Assembly: GCA_963837005.1 (NCBI GenBank)
Contig: CAWIMC010000020.1
Coordinates: forward strand, 434,001 to 498,000
Direction of reading: 5' to 3'
DNA: 64,000 nucleotides
Source: CALDTK01 sp963837005
GTDB taxonomy: Bacteria; Bacteroidota; Bacteroidia; Chitinophagales; Saprospiraceae
Shown: positions 9,701 through 18,048 of the stretch, one piece after another
Position numbering within the stretch: position 1 is the first letter of the stretch
Layout: each line of letters begins with the position of its first letter
Notes under the pieces: model-generated
Told to the model about the DNA's origin: nothing
Seen by the model: only the letters and a program-made list of their open reading frames with translations
The model's database searches: none
Translations under genes and position numbers: made by a program

Positions 9701-11345
9701 TGGCCGCTTCAGAGCAGTGAGCATGCTCGGCACCGACTTGCCGAAGGCCTCGCCCGGCACCTGGACGCTGACAATTCGCGACAACGCTGCGGACGACGGC
9801 GGGAGCCTCGATCGCTTCGACCTTCGGTACTGGGTCCGGCGCGGGACTGCCTCAGCGGCTGCCGTAGCTACGGACACGCTCTTCGCGAGGACGGCCGTAC
9901 GCACGATGATTAGCCCGGCCCAACTCCAAGTCACGGATGCAGGGGTTGCCTCGCGCGAAGTGGTGTACGTGCTGCGTGCCCTCCCGCGCTTCGGTAGCCT
10001 GTATCGCGGCAATGCGGTGGTAGGCGCGATGGATACGTTTAGTCAAGCCTCGATCGACGGCGGGGCGGTGAGCTACGAGAGCGCTGGTGCCGAGGCGGTT
10101 GATGACCTACGGCTAGATGTCTTGGTTGGACAGGGCGAGTACTTCCCGAATCAACGGTTCACCGTGTCGATCGGGCAAAGGGCGGGTGCTCTGGCGCTCG
10201 GCGTGATCGCTACTGCGCGACCTGGCTGTGCCGAAGATGGCTCGGGCATCGTCACCCTCGTGGCTAGTGGGGGCAGGGCACCGTATCGGTTTGGCGTTGT
10301 GGGTGGTCCACTGCAGGCGGACGCGAACTTTCCTGGGCTGGCGCCGGGGACGTACGCCTTTCGCGTCGTGGATGCGCTCGATGTAGTGAGGCGCATCGAT
10401 TACACGCTCGAGGCGCTGGTCCCTTTCGTCGTCGAGGTGGCGGGCAGCCGGGTGCGGGTGGTGCCGACGGGGGGCACCTTGCCCGGGGGCGCGAGGTACA
10501 GTTTTGACGGGGGCGTCACCTTCTCTGCCGATAGCGTGGGGTATGCCTACACTGGCGGCGTGCAGCGCGTGCTCGTGGAGGCGGGCGTCTGCACCTACGC
10601 GCTAGAAGGCAACGTGACGCGACCTCTCAAACTGGACGTCACGAACTACGTGTTTTGTGGCAGCGGTCTCACGCCGATCGGAGGTGAGGCCTGTGTGAAT
10701 GGAGGGGTCGGTGGATTTGAGTTCGTGGTGGGATCGGGGGGCGAAGTCGGTGCCGGAGCCCCTTCGCCCAACTGCGATTCGTTGTTCACGTTTATCCCGG
10801 TACCGGGGGTAAGTCGTTTACTGGTCGCCGTGCGTGACGCTGTCGGGGCGGAGGTGCGCGACACAGTCAACGTGATCCGAGCGAACGAGCCGGTCATCAG
10901 CCTAGCGCTCGAAGGGGAGCGGCTCACCGTCGGCACCAGCGTGGGCGCAGGACCGTACGCCTACCAGCTCAACGGCGGGGTGTTCCAGTTCGACAGTACC
11001 TTCAACAGCGCTGGCCAGGGACCTTTCGACCTTGCCGTGCGTGACCGCTACGGCTGCATCTACGAGTTCGCTCAGGTATCCAGCCTTCGCGATGCCCCCG
11101 GCCAGATGGTCTGGCGGCTCTACCCGAATCCCGTCCGTGACCTCCTCACGATCGAGTTCGATGACCCGGTGCAAGTCGATCGAATTTCGCTGTTTACGGT
11201 CACCGGTCAGGTTGTCGTGCAGCAGCGCGGAGGAGGGCGTAGCGCCAAAACTCAACTCGACGTGGCTCACCTCGCGGCGGGCTACTACGTGCTGGAGTTG
11301 CGCACCGACAGCGGCGTGGTGACGCGGGCCGTGGTGGTAGAGTAG
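6762..11345 (+). CDS. Large secreted metalloprotease with T9SS sorting domain
   Basis: A 1527-residue secreted protein. After a signal peptide (about 1-27) and propeptide, a reprolysin-like M12B catalytic domain (about 225-445) carries the zinc motif HEIGHQLGATH (His372, Glu373, His376, His382) with a downstream IMAYAG Met-turn. Ig/Fn-like modules follow. A proprotein-convertase P-like domain lies at about 905-1030 (VGDLSGSLRLPDG to GTWTLTIRDNAADDGGSLDRFDLRYWV), then SprB-like repeats (about 1140-1400). A T9SS type A sorting domain closes the protein (about 1450-1527; YPNPVRDLLTIEF, GYYVLELRTDSG). It should be exported by Sec, then T9SS, to the surface or medium. Four or more hairpin copies are embedded (7062, 7178, 7291, 8884), two in the propeptide. 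Confidence 0.9.
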   Translation: MSHRFLLVRQLVMAFVWVIGGTVIGTAQIAPDREVYVEEARLEVLMLRPAARSFVDQAPVGPHAIVLPTPEGGEDTYLLLPSRVMSAALQASYPELRTFVGFRQNHPEQRIRATYRPQAGWQIAYGGPNVSRAVVYKEAAFAKTSSSADLQPSASQAQPTYRLQFAADQAPATHSCGFAEANQPGPPLPIAYHKGERGDDADPTRSAQSRVAPNLGPQTPDLGAQLAPNPLRRYRLALTCTGEYAQAVGGTNPTKATVLAAMVTAVNRLNEVYERDLGITFELIPRNDELIFLDGATDPYDNSDANALLSGSHTQITQRIGTEGFDLGHVFATEGAGLASLASVCTSRGKGKGTTGISNPATDFFYIDYVAHEIGHQLGATHTFYNSCSNNRENGTAFEPGSGSTIMAYAGICSPNIQNRSDDYFHAASLAQIRTVLAGSGGCAASSATDNQVPEFATTTPLADLHYIPTGTPFFLDAVATDANGDPLTYTWEQMDNIGNAPQPPVGSNVDGPLFRSLRPSPSPRRVFTTIAGQYATLPTVSRDLNFRVTVRDNRRPAGATASRDVRVRAVGGEAPFEVLNLTSNLTAQGFASQEIVYRAGRTREAPISADLVDVYLSSDGGLTYSDTLAVGVPNNGRALVTLPNLARTGRVIVRGHGKVFFAVSKGVLTVQPTTVPTLVLSGSGREIRACVGERMFRDTLRSRAVLGFSESVHIQTSALPAGIELGYVTTPQAPGFSLPIEVRIRAEAKAGEYRIGVWGIAASSTNRIGYTELTIGVTAVPSVAPLLLVPTDGSRLTQPEVAFAFEPTAGVPRSRLQVSRSPIFTRPVIDTTLELAAVTLPAIAPGIYYWRAAAINECGNGPWSVPRGFQVLDLVDTALSVATRVQISSGAAADYRLSVTVPTARPVYRYEVSTNVTHTWVGDLSGSLRLPDGTSRTLFEQAGGGDCGGSDLAVTFSDAAEATATTYTNTCGREVPSISGRFRAVSMLGTDLPKASPGTWTLTIRDNAADDGGSLDRFDLRYWVRRGTASAAAVATDTLFARTAVRTMISPAQLQVTDAGVASREVVYVLRALPRFGSLYRGNAVVGAMDTFSQASIDGGAVSYESAGAEAVDDLRLDVLVGQGEYFPNQRFTVSIGQRAGALALGVIATARPGCAEDGSGIVTLVASGGRAPYRFGVVGGPLQADANFPGLAPGTYAFRVVDALDVVRRIDYTLEALVPFVVEVAGSRVRVVPTGGTLPGGARYSFDGGVTFSADSVGYAYTGGVQRVLVEAGVCTYALEGNVTRPLKLDVTNYVFCGSGLTPIGGEACVNGGVGGFEFVVGSGGEVGAGAPSPNCDSLFTFIPVPGVSRLLVAVRDAVGAEVRDTVNVIRANEPVISLALEGERLTVGTSVGAGPYAYQLNGGVFQFDSTFNSAGQGPFDLAVRDRYGCIYEFAQVSSLRDAPGQMVWRLYPNPVRDLLTIEFDDPVQVDRISLFTVTGQVVVQQRGGGRSAKTQLDVAHLAAGYYVLELRTDSGVVTRAVVVE

Positions 11346-11413
11346 TCCCGGTCCAAACATCGTGCGTGGGTTGTGGTGTTGCGTCCGGCAGTACCCTAAA
11401 CAAGCTTACGCTG

Positions 11414-11674
11414 ATGAATCTCCGCTCCGCCCTCGTTCTCGCTTTTCTGTCTGCCGTCTCGCTGTCCGCCTGCGACAGTGGTGCCGAATTTCTCGGCGGC
11501 TCCTTGTTGACGTTCGGCATCCTCGGGCTCCTGGCGCTCGCGCTTATCGTCTATGCGATTCTCGACCTGATCAAGTCCCCAATGGACACCACGCAGAAGA
11601 TCATCTGGGGCGTGGTGATCTGGGTGATTCCCTTTATCGGAGCGATTATTTATTTGGTGATGGGGCGGAAGTAG
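11414..11674 (+). CDS. Small lipoprotein/membrane protein with PLDc_N-like domain
   Basis: An 86-residue protein starting MNLRSALVLAFLSAVSLSAC, a lipoprotein signal with Cys at about residue 20. Two TM helices follow in the phospholipase D nuclease N-terminal (PLDc_N) pattern: LLTFGILGLLALALIVYAILDLIKSP, then TTQKIIWGVVIWVIPFIGAIIYLVMGRK. No catalytic domain follows, which is usual for stand-alone PLDc_N proteins. Function is unknown. ATG 11414 is preferred over an upstream in-frame start at 11366 because the signal peptide begins there. Confidence 0.75.
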   Translation: MNLRSALVLAFLSAVSLSACDSGAEFLGGSLLTFGILGLLALALIVYAILDLIKSPMDTTQKIIWGVVIWVIPFIGAIIYLVMGRK

Positions 11675-11797
11675 GGGGCTAAGGCCTTAAAGGCTATTAG
11701 CAAACCAAAAAGCGCACGAGGGAATATCGGTGTGCCCTGCTTTGTGGCCCTCGTGTCTTCTTCGTGCCTCGCTCACCCCTAGGCCAGGGGTCGCCCG

Positions 11798-11805
11798 TAC
11801 TATTG
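11798..11805 (+). promoter_or_regulatory. Possible -7 box close to rlmD start
   Basis: TACTATTG ends five bases before the rlmD ATG, matching the degenerate TAnnTTTG pattern found near several starts here. Confidence 0.25.
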
Positions 11806-11810
11806 CCCCC

Positions 11811-13233
11811 ATGTCTCACCGCCGTCGCCCCCGCCGTCTACCCCAAGCCTTCGCGAATGTCACCATCACCGGCATTGCCGAGCGCGGTAGCGTGGTCGGG
11901 CGTGCCGAGACGGGCGAGGTCGTGTTCGCGCGCGGACCGGTGCCCGGCGACGTGGTGGACCTCGAGGCGAAGAAAAAGAAAGGCGTCTTCCAGGAGGGGG
12001 AGGTAACTGCCTACAGGAGTTTTGCCGAAAGGCGCCAGAGTCCCTTCTGCCAGCACTTCGGCGCCTGCGGTGGTTGCAGCTTTCAGCACATGCAGTACGC
12101 GCTCCAGCTCGAGTGCAAGACCCAACTCGTAGCAGATGCCTACCGCCGCATTGGCAAGTTGGACCTAAAGCTCGAACCCATCCTCGGTGCGCCCACCGAC
12201 CGGCGCTACCGCAACAAGATGGAGTACGCCTACAGCAATCGCCGCTGGCTGACCGAGGAGGAGATGGCGCTCGGGCACGAACCGGAAGGCGAGGCGCTCG
12301 GCTTCCACCGCCGCGGCGCCTGGAACAAAGTGCTCGACATCCAAACCTGCCATTTGCAGGACGAACGCGGGGACACTGCTGCGCAACACCCTGCGGGACG
12401 TCGCTATCGAGCAGGACCTCACCTTCTACGACGAGGGGGCGCACACGGGCTTCTTGCGCAAGGCGATGCTGCGGGTGCTCGACTCAGGCGAGACGATGCT
12501 CCTGCTCATGTTTGGGGAGGCGCGCAAGGAGGCTGGGGAGGCCTACATCGCAGAGGTCTTACGGCGCTGCGAGTTCGTCACGTCGGTCTACACGGTCATT
12601 AATACCAAGCTCAACGACTCGATGTACGGGCTTTCGCCAAAACACGATTCGGGTACTGAACTCGTCACCGAGAACTTCGGGCACGTGCGTTTTCAGATCG
12701 GGCCGCTGAGCTTCTTCCAGACCAACACGGCACAGGCCATCCGCCTGTATGACGTCGTGGCCGAATACGCCGGGCTCGACGGTACGCAGAACGTCTACGA
12801 CCTCTACGCGGGCGTCGGCTCCATCGGGCTTTACCTCGCCAAGGACGCGCGGCAGGTCGTGGCCATCGAGGAGATCCCGACCGCGATTGAGGACGCCGAG
12901 GCGAATGCGGAGCTCAACGGTATCGAGAACTTCGTCGGCTACGCCGGTGACGTGGCGGCGGTGTTGACGGAGGCTTTCGCCAAAACCCACGGCGCGCCCG
13001 ATGTCGTGATCACGGATCCGCCGCGGGCCGGGATGCACGCCGATGTGGTGGCGATGCTGGTGCAGTTGGCCGCGCCGCGACTGGTGTACGTGAGCTGTAA
13101 TCCGGCCACGCAGGCGCGGGATTTGAAGCTGTTAGTGGAGGGCGGCTACAAACTGGAGCGCGCGCGACCGGTGGATATGTTCCCGCAGACGCCGCACTGC
13201 GAGGCGGTGGCGGTGCTGGGATGGGGAGGGTGA
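11811..13233 (+). pseudogene. rlmD: 23S rRNA (uracil-C5)-methyltransferase RlmD, frameshifted
   Basis: This is a TrmA/RumA-type methyltransferase for a 23S rRNA uridine. The N-terminal frame (ATG 11811) carries a TRAM domain (about 12-70) and the iron-sulfur cysteines of CQHFGACGGCSFQHM. Near 12365-12372 the frame must shift by one base at a GGGG run: one frame reads HLQDERGDTAAQ, the other GTLLRNTLRDVAIEQDL. The second frame (from before 12454) contains FRIGP-like FQIGPLSFFQTNTAQA, the SAM motif YDLYAGVGSIGLYLA, DPPRAGM and the catalytic SCNPATQARDL. All domains are present, so a sequencing error is as likely as inactivation. Three hairpin copies lie inside (12019, 12629, 12972). Confidence 0.85.
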
Positions 13234-13263
13234 TGGCGGCGGGCCTCCGGCCCTGCGCCATAT

Positions 13264-13404
13264 TTAGCACCGAGGGCAGGGAGAATCGGACAACGTGCGA
13301 GGGCGGGGAGGATAGCAGTGCCGCGTTGCTACGCCGCCCAAGATACGCTCGCAAAGCCTCTCCGTCCTCGGTGCTGAAGCGTAGCGCCTCCTGCCCTCGG
13401 TGCC
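13264..13404. repeat. Short direct/inverted repeat cluster
   Basis: AGCACCGAGGGCAGGGA at 13266-13282 recurs in inverted form at about 13361-13375 (two mismatches) and 13389-13403. The copies bracket the 219-base gap upstream of the broken AAA-ATPase gene and may be edges of an old insertion or part of a terminator for rlmD. Confidence 0.5.
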
Positions 13405-13452
13405 AAAACGCCGTCGTACGGCCCACCGCCTTGCTTAACTACCTTCGTCGGC

Positions 13453-14980
13453 GTGAGGTACCCCATTGGACTGCAGGACTTCGGCGAGGTGCGTCGCGGC
13501 GGCTACGTCTATGTCGATAAGACTGCGGAGATCATCAAGGTCATCCGCTCCAGCAAGTACGCCTTCCTCTCGCGCCCGCGGCGCTTCGGGAAGTCGCTCA
13601 CGGTCGCGACGATGGCGGAACTGTACTCCGGGACCGGTGAGCTTTTCGACGGGCTCTACGCCCAAGACCACTGGGACTTCGCCGTGATGCAGCGGCCGGT
13701 CATCTGGGTGCAGTTCTCAAAGATAGACTATCAGCAGAAGACATTGCTGCAAGGCCTCACCGAAGAGCTGCTCAGACTTCATCATAGTTTAGGCCTCGAA
13801 CCAGACATTGCGGCGGGGGGGCTACGATTAAAGACCTCTTCCAGTCGCTAATTATCGGCGCGGCCGCCAGCTCGCCTTCCGGCAAAACGGTCGTCCTCAT
13901 CGACGAGTACGACCGCCCGATCATCGACTACCTCCACGATGTCCCGCAGGCGGAGGCCAACCGCGATGTGTTGAGGAGCTTCTACTCCATCATCAAGGAT
14001 GCCGACCCGTACCTGGAGTTCGTATTTCACTACCGGGCATCACCGCCTTCGCGAAGGTGTCGATCTTCTCCACCTTAAACAACGTACTGAATATTTCGCT
14101 CCACCCCATGGCACGCACGGTTGTCGGGTGGACGCGGGACGAGCTCGAAGCCAACTTTGCCGAGCAGCTCGACGCCACCGGTGTCCCGCGGGACACGATC
14201 CGACAGTGGTACAATGGGTACTCCTGGGGCGGGCCCGAGCGGCTGTACAACCCTTGGTCGATCTTGAATCTCCTGCTCAGCGGGGAGTTGAGCAACTACT
14301 GGTTCGAGTCCGCGACCCCGACCTTCCTCGTCGATCTCGTCAAGCGGCACGGCGGCTACGACCTCACCGACTTCGAGATTAACGCCTCCCACCTCACTAA
14401 CTTCGACTTCTCGAACCTCGACCCGGCCGCGGTCCTCTTCCAGACCGGCTACCTCACGCTCGGGGAGTACGACGAGGTTCTGCGTACGTACCGCTTCGTG
14501 TACCCCAATCATGAGGTCCGCTCCTCGCTCGAGCAGTACTTGCTCGACGCCTACGTCGGGTACCCGAGTGGGTCCTCGCTCCCGCGCGTGACGCGCCTGT
14601 ACCGCGCCTTCCACCGCGGCGACCTCGAAGACATCATGCGGATGATCGACGCGCTCTTCGCCGAGATCCCGCACGAACTCTGGGCCGAATCCACGGAGCG
14701 CTTCTTCCACGCGATCGTGTTCCTGGCCTTCCGCCTGCTGGGCACGTACATGTCGGCCGAGGTGAGCACCGCGCGCGGTCGCGCAGACGTGGTCGTCGAA
14801 ACCGCCGACAAGATTTACGTTTTCGAGTTCAAGCTCGACCGCCCCGCCGCCAAGGCCCTGGAGCAGATCGAGTCCCGTGGCTACGCAACGCGCTTCGCCG
14901 ACGACGCTCGGGAGCTGGTCAAGGTCGGCATTAGCTTCGACTCGGAGCGGCGGAAAGTGGGGGAGTGGCTCGCGGGCTAA
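13453..14980 (+). pseudogene. AAA-ATPase-like / PD-(D/E)XK nuclease family protein, broken
   Basis: The pieces match the common Bacteroidota proteins with an AAA-ATPase_like domain (PF09820) followed by a PDDEXK_9 domain (PF08011). Piece one (GTG 13453 to about 13815) has PIGLQDFGEVRRGGYVYVDKT and the Walker A-like SRPRRFGKSLTVATM. At a run of seven G (about 13813-13819) the frame shifts; the next piece reads VVLIDEYDRPIIDYL (Walker B). A second shift near 14020-14030 leads into PGITAFAKVSIFSTLNN and then a long piece to 14980 with FEFKLDRPAAKALEQIESRGYATRF, the nuclease core. Intact homologues are about 510-530 residues. A mobile or selfish role is often suspected for this family; function is unknown. 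Confidence 0.85.
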
Positions 14981-14986
14981 GCTCTG

Positions 14987-16057
14987 CTACTGCTCGCTCT
15001 CCGGCACGTACCCGTCGAGCCACTTCGGCCACACCGCACTGTTGATGACATTGGAGACGAGCATCGAGATGGTGTCCGCCTGAGGTAGGTTTTGGCGAAA
15101 GCCTATTGCGTAATACTCAGGTACGAGACGCGAGTTCTGGATCGCCAGGTTGCTCGAATTGCTCTTCGTGAAATGATCGATCTTCATACGCGGTGCCGCG
15201 AAATAGTCGGCCTCTTGGTCCTTGACTTTCTTGAAGCCTTCTTCTACAGTTGCAACGGTCTCGTATTTGATCCCGAGTTCGTCGAAATAGGGCGCGATGG
15301 CACCGTTGGCCAGCACGAGATTGCGCTCGCCGCGGAGGTCGTCGGGGAGCTTGAGTTTGGCCGAATCACCGCTCGCCAGCGCCACGATGGTAGCCGTAAG
15401 CGTGGCCGAAACCCCGAGTCCGACCAGCATCCACAGCATCGCCACGGCGCGGCCCCAGAAGGTCTGCGGCGATTTGTCCCCGTAGCCGATCGTGGTCAGC
15501 GTGACGCCCGCCCACCAGAAGCCCGCGCCGATGCCCTCGTAGACTTTGCCGCCGAACTCCTCCTCGTTGGCCTTCCTCTCGATGAGGTAGATGATGGTGC
15601 CGATGATGAGCAAGAGTACCGACAGACCCGCCACCACTCCGAAGAAGGCCGGCTGGAAAAGTCCCCGCACCACTTTCACGTACGAATTACCGTCGCGACG
15701 CGCTACTGCCATCGTGCTCGAGTAGTAGATCGGCGAGTGGGTAGTCGTGTCCTTGCTCCCGGTGCGGGGCGTGGCCGCGAGCCACATGTCGACCTCTCCT
15801 CGCGCCAGCATCCCCGGGGCGTCTGCGGCGGCGACATTGACGTAATTGTAGGTCACCTCCGCGCGCGCGGCGACGTTCTCCCACATGGCCACGGCCAGCC
15901 CGTCGTAGATGTCCTCGGCCTCCTCTATGACGAGGGGCTCGATGGGCACCACCGCGATGCGAAGCGGCGAGAGGGCATTGATAGGGTCTTGGGTGGGGGC
16001 TTGCGCCAAAACGAGGGACGCGAGTACGGTCAGGTAAGCGGCGAAGATCAAACGCAT
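14987..16057 (-). CDS. GluR0-like prokaryotic ionotropic receptor / potassium channel
   Basis: A 356-residue protein with a signal peptide (1-18), a periplasmic-binding-protein lobe (S1, about 30-125; LRIAVVPIEP, MLARGEVDMWLA), TM1 (about 138-160), a pore loop with the potassium selectivity filter TTIGYGD (188-194), TM2 (about 203-228) and the second ligand lobe (S2, about 232-350; VEEGFKKVKDQEADYFAAPR). This S1-M1-P-M2-S2 order is that of cyanobacterial GluR0, an amino-acid-gated K+ channel. Ligand is unknown. The hairpin motif appears twice: at 15998-16012 in the signal peptide (LVLAQAPT) and at 15089-15103 in S2 (GFRQNLP). Confidence 0.9.
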   Translation of the reverse strand: MRLIFAAYLTVLASLVLAQAPTQDPINALSPLRIAVVPIEPLVIEEAEDIYDGLAVAMWENVAARAEVTYNYVNVAAADAPGMLARGEVDMWLAATPRTGSKDTTTHSPIYYSSTMAVARRDGNSYVKVVRGLFQPAFFGVVAGLSVLLLIIGTIIYLIERKANEEEFGGKVYEGIGAGFWWAGVTLTTIGYGDKSPQTFWGRAVAMLWMLVGLGVSATLTATIVALASGDSAKLKLPDDLRGERNLVLANGAIAPYFDELGIKYETVATVEEGFKKVKDQEADYFAAPRMKIDHFTKSNSSNLAIQNSRLVPEYYAIGFRQNLPQADTISMLVSNVINSAVWPKWLDGYVPESEQ

Positions 16058-16208
16058 ACGAGGAAGGGCATTTAGGGGTAATCACGAAGCCGCATGTCGG
16101 ACTAATTGCATGCGGTTCGAGCGGGGCACAAGCTAGGGCAACACAGGTCCACGAGCCAAAAGTCACCTTACTCAGCTCGGGCCTCCCTTTCTTAGCGTCG
16201 ACGTTACG

Positions 16209-16223
16209 GCCTTTCGGCAAAAC
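16209..16223 (-). repeat. Intergenic hairpin motif copy upstream of isomerase gene
   Basis: GCCTTTCGGCAAAAC (the GCC/GGC stem variant) ends 11 bases before the ATG of the TIM-barrel gene. It occupies the position of a ribosome-binding region. Confidence 0.85.
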
Positions 16224-16234
16224 CTTCCCCACGT

Positions 16235-17104
16235 ATGCTCGAACCCCGTGACGACCTCGGCCTCCAGCTCTACACCGTGCGCGACCTTCTGACCGCAGAC
16301 CCGAAGGCTACCCTGCGCGCCATTCGCGATGCCGGCTACCAGCACGTCGAACTGATGGACGTCGAGCAACTCCCAACCCTTGGACCGATTTGCGACGACC
16401 TGGGTCTCGCTATCCGCAGCAGCTTCTACCACTGGACATTACTCACCGGCAATCAGGCACTCCTCGACGGCCCCGGACCGACGCTCAGCTTCGAGGCGAC
16501 CGTCGACCTCGCCGCGGCTGCCGGACTGACTGAACTCGTCTTCGGGTACATGCTCCCGCCTGAGCGCGCCACCGCCGATGACTACAAGCTTCGCGTCGAG
16601 CAACTCAATCGCGCCGGAGAACGCATCCGGGCGGCGGGGATGAATCATTTGTACCATCATCACAGCTTCGAGTTCCGGCCCTTAAGCAGTGGAGTTGTGC
16701 GCCACCACTCGGAAGTGGTCGCACGGCCCCCCGACGGCGCATCGTGCGGGTGGGACATCCTCGTACACGGTTTAGAGCCTGCGCTCACGCAATTCGAGGT
16801 CGACGTGTTCTGGGCGCAGGTCGGGGGGCGAGACCCGGTAGACTTGATCGAACGGCTTCACGGCCGCGTGCGCGTACTGCACCTCAAGGATGTCACCGCG
16901 GGGACGGCGGTCGAGTACGACGAGGGACAGGTTTTGGCGAAAGCCTTCCAACCTGTCGGCGAGGGCACCCTCGACTTCGGAGCCATCTTGGCAGCGGCCA
17001 GAGACGCGGGTGTAGCCTACTGCATCGTGGAGCAAGACCAGAGCGCCGACCCACTGGTGGACCTACGGTTGAGCATGCTTAACATAAATGGTATGAATTC
17101 GTAG
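16235..17104 (+). CDS. Sugar phosphate isomerase/epimerase, TIM barrel
   Basis: A 289-residue protein of the AP-endonuclease-2/xylose-isomerase-like barrel family: GLQLYTVRDLL at the N terminus, HVELMDVEQLP, HHHSFEFRPL, GWDILVHG, FEVDVFWAQVGGRDPVDLIERLHGRVRVLHLKD and YCIVEQDQ near the end, with the metal-binding Glu/His/Asp positions of the family. It probably isomerises or epimerises a sugar; the substrate cannot be told. Between FEFRPL and GWDILV there are about 15 extra residues encoded by a palindrome (16699-16728). This looks like an in-frame palindromic insertion. A hairpin motif copy at 16931-16945 encodes VLAKAF. Confidence 0.85.
   Translation: MLEPRDDLGLQLYTVRDLLTADPKATLRAIRDAGYQHVELMDVEQLPTLGPICDDLGLAIRSSFYHWTLLTGNQALLDGPGPTLSFEATVDLAAAAGLTELVFGYMLPPERATADDYKLRVEQLNRAGERIRAAGMNHLYHHHSFEFRPLSSGVVRHHSEVVARPPDGASCGWDILVHGLEPALTQFEVDVFWAQVGGRDPVDLIERLHGRVRVLHLKDVTAGTAVEYDEGQVLAKAFQPVGEGTLDFGAILAAARDAGVAYCIVEQDQSADPLVDLRLSMLNINGMNS
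16699..16728. repeat. Palindromic element within the TIM-barrel coding sequence
   Basis: A hairpin: GTGCG pairs with CGCAC and ACCACT with AGTGGT around a CGGA loop. Its core (CCACCACTCGGAAGTGGTCG, then CACGGCCC) matches the hairpin at 34371-34408 at most positions, so both belong to one repeat family. Confidence 0.6.
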
Positions 17105-17187
17105 ATATGGTGCGCGAACGACCGATGTCGGTACAGGTAGCTGCGCGTCGAGTATTAAATTCGCGGGACCAAAATCTCTTAGACCTT

Positions 17188-18048
17188 ATGCCGATCGCTT
17201 CCGCTAGTCACCCAGTTTCGCCCGAGGACAGTGCTACCCTCTTGCGACACGCGGTACGCGACTACGGCGGGGAGGGCCAGCCGATGCTGATGGTGCACGG
17301 TTACGGTTGCAACCAGGCCATGTGGGACAAGCTCGTTCCGTACGTGCAAGGCCAGTACCGTGTCATCCTCATGGATCACGTTGGCACGAGCGCCTCGCAA
17401 CTCACCGGCTGGGACCCAGTAGCCTACTCGAAGCTCGATCGGTTTGCGGAGGATGTCGTGGCCGTAATCGAAGCGCTCGACCTTAGCGACCTCGTGCTGG
17501 TCGGCCACTCCGTGAGCGCAATGATCAACGCTACCGTGGCCCGGTCCATCCCCTCGCGCGTCCATTCCCTCGTCATGATCGGCCCGTCGGCTTATTACCT
17601 CAACGAAGACAACTACCGCGGCGGCTTCGAGCGCGAGGACATCGCAGAACTGCTCGAGTCGGTGGAGTCCAACTACATCGGCTGGTCGGAGGTGATGGCG
17701 CCGAACATCATGGGTGCCACCGGTGAGGCGAGCGACGGCACTTTCCTGACTGAGCGCTTCTGCGAGCAAAATCCGGAGGTGGCCTACGTTTTTGCGAAAG
17801 CAACCTTCGAATCCGACTCGCGGGCAGAGATGGCGCAGGTCCCCGTGCCGACGCTGGTGTTGCAGTGTTCGCAGGACATCATCGCCCCGGAGGAGGCCGG
17901 TCGCTACGTCGCCGACCAGGTGCCCCGCGGCAGCTTCCACCAGCTGCAGGCCCGCGGGCACTGCCCCAACTTTTCCGCCCCCCAGGAGACGGCCGAGGCC
18001 ATGCTGGCTTATCTGGGACGCCTCGCCACCGAAGGTTCCGACAATTAA
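17188..18048 (+). CDS. RsbQ-like alpha/beta hydrolase
   Basis: A 286-residue hydrolase of the RsbQ/KAI2/D14 group: MLMVHGYGCNQAMWDKLVPY (oxyanion region), DHVGTSASQLTGWDP, nucleophile elbow GHSVSAM, acid in CSQDIIAP and His in ARGHCPNFS. In Bacillus RsbQ partners the PAS-phosphatase RsbP in energy-stress sensing; here the next gene encodes a PAS-histidine kinase and overlaps the stop codon. A perception role upstream of the kinase is therefore inferred. An in-frame ATG at 17107 would add 27 residues, but homology begins near LLRHAV, so 17188 is chosen. The variant motif at 17788-17802 (TGC/GCA stem) encodes VFAKAT. Confidence 0.87.
   Translation: MPIASASHPVSPEDSATLLRHAVRDYGGEGQPMLMVHGYGCNQAMWDKLVPYVQGQYRVILMDHVGTSASQLTGWDPVAYSKLDRFAEDVVAVIEALDLSDLVLVGHSVSAMINATVARSIPSRVHSLVMIGPSAYYLNEDNYRGGFEREDIAELLESVESNYIGWSEVMAPNIMGATGEASDGTFLTERFCEQNPEVAYVFAKATFESDSRAEMAQVPVPTLVLQCSQDIIAPEEAGRYVADQVPRGSFHQLQARGHCPNFSAPQETAEAMLAYLGRLATEGSDN

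Noticed and set aside
11236..11251. GGCGTAGCGCCAAAAC as a motif copy
   Set aside because: It has a GGCG/CGCC stem and a CTA loop, unlike the GNRA form; it may be a distant variant but was not counted.
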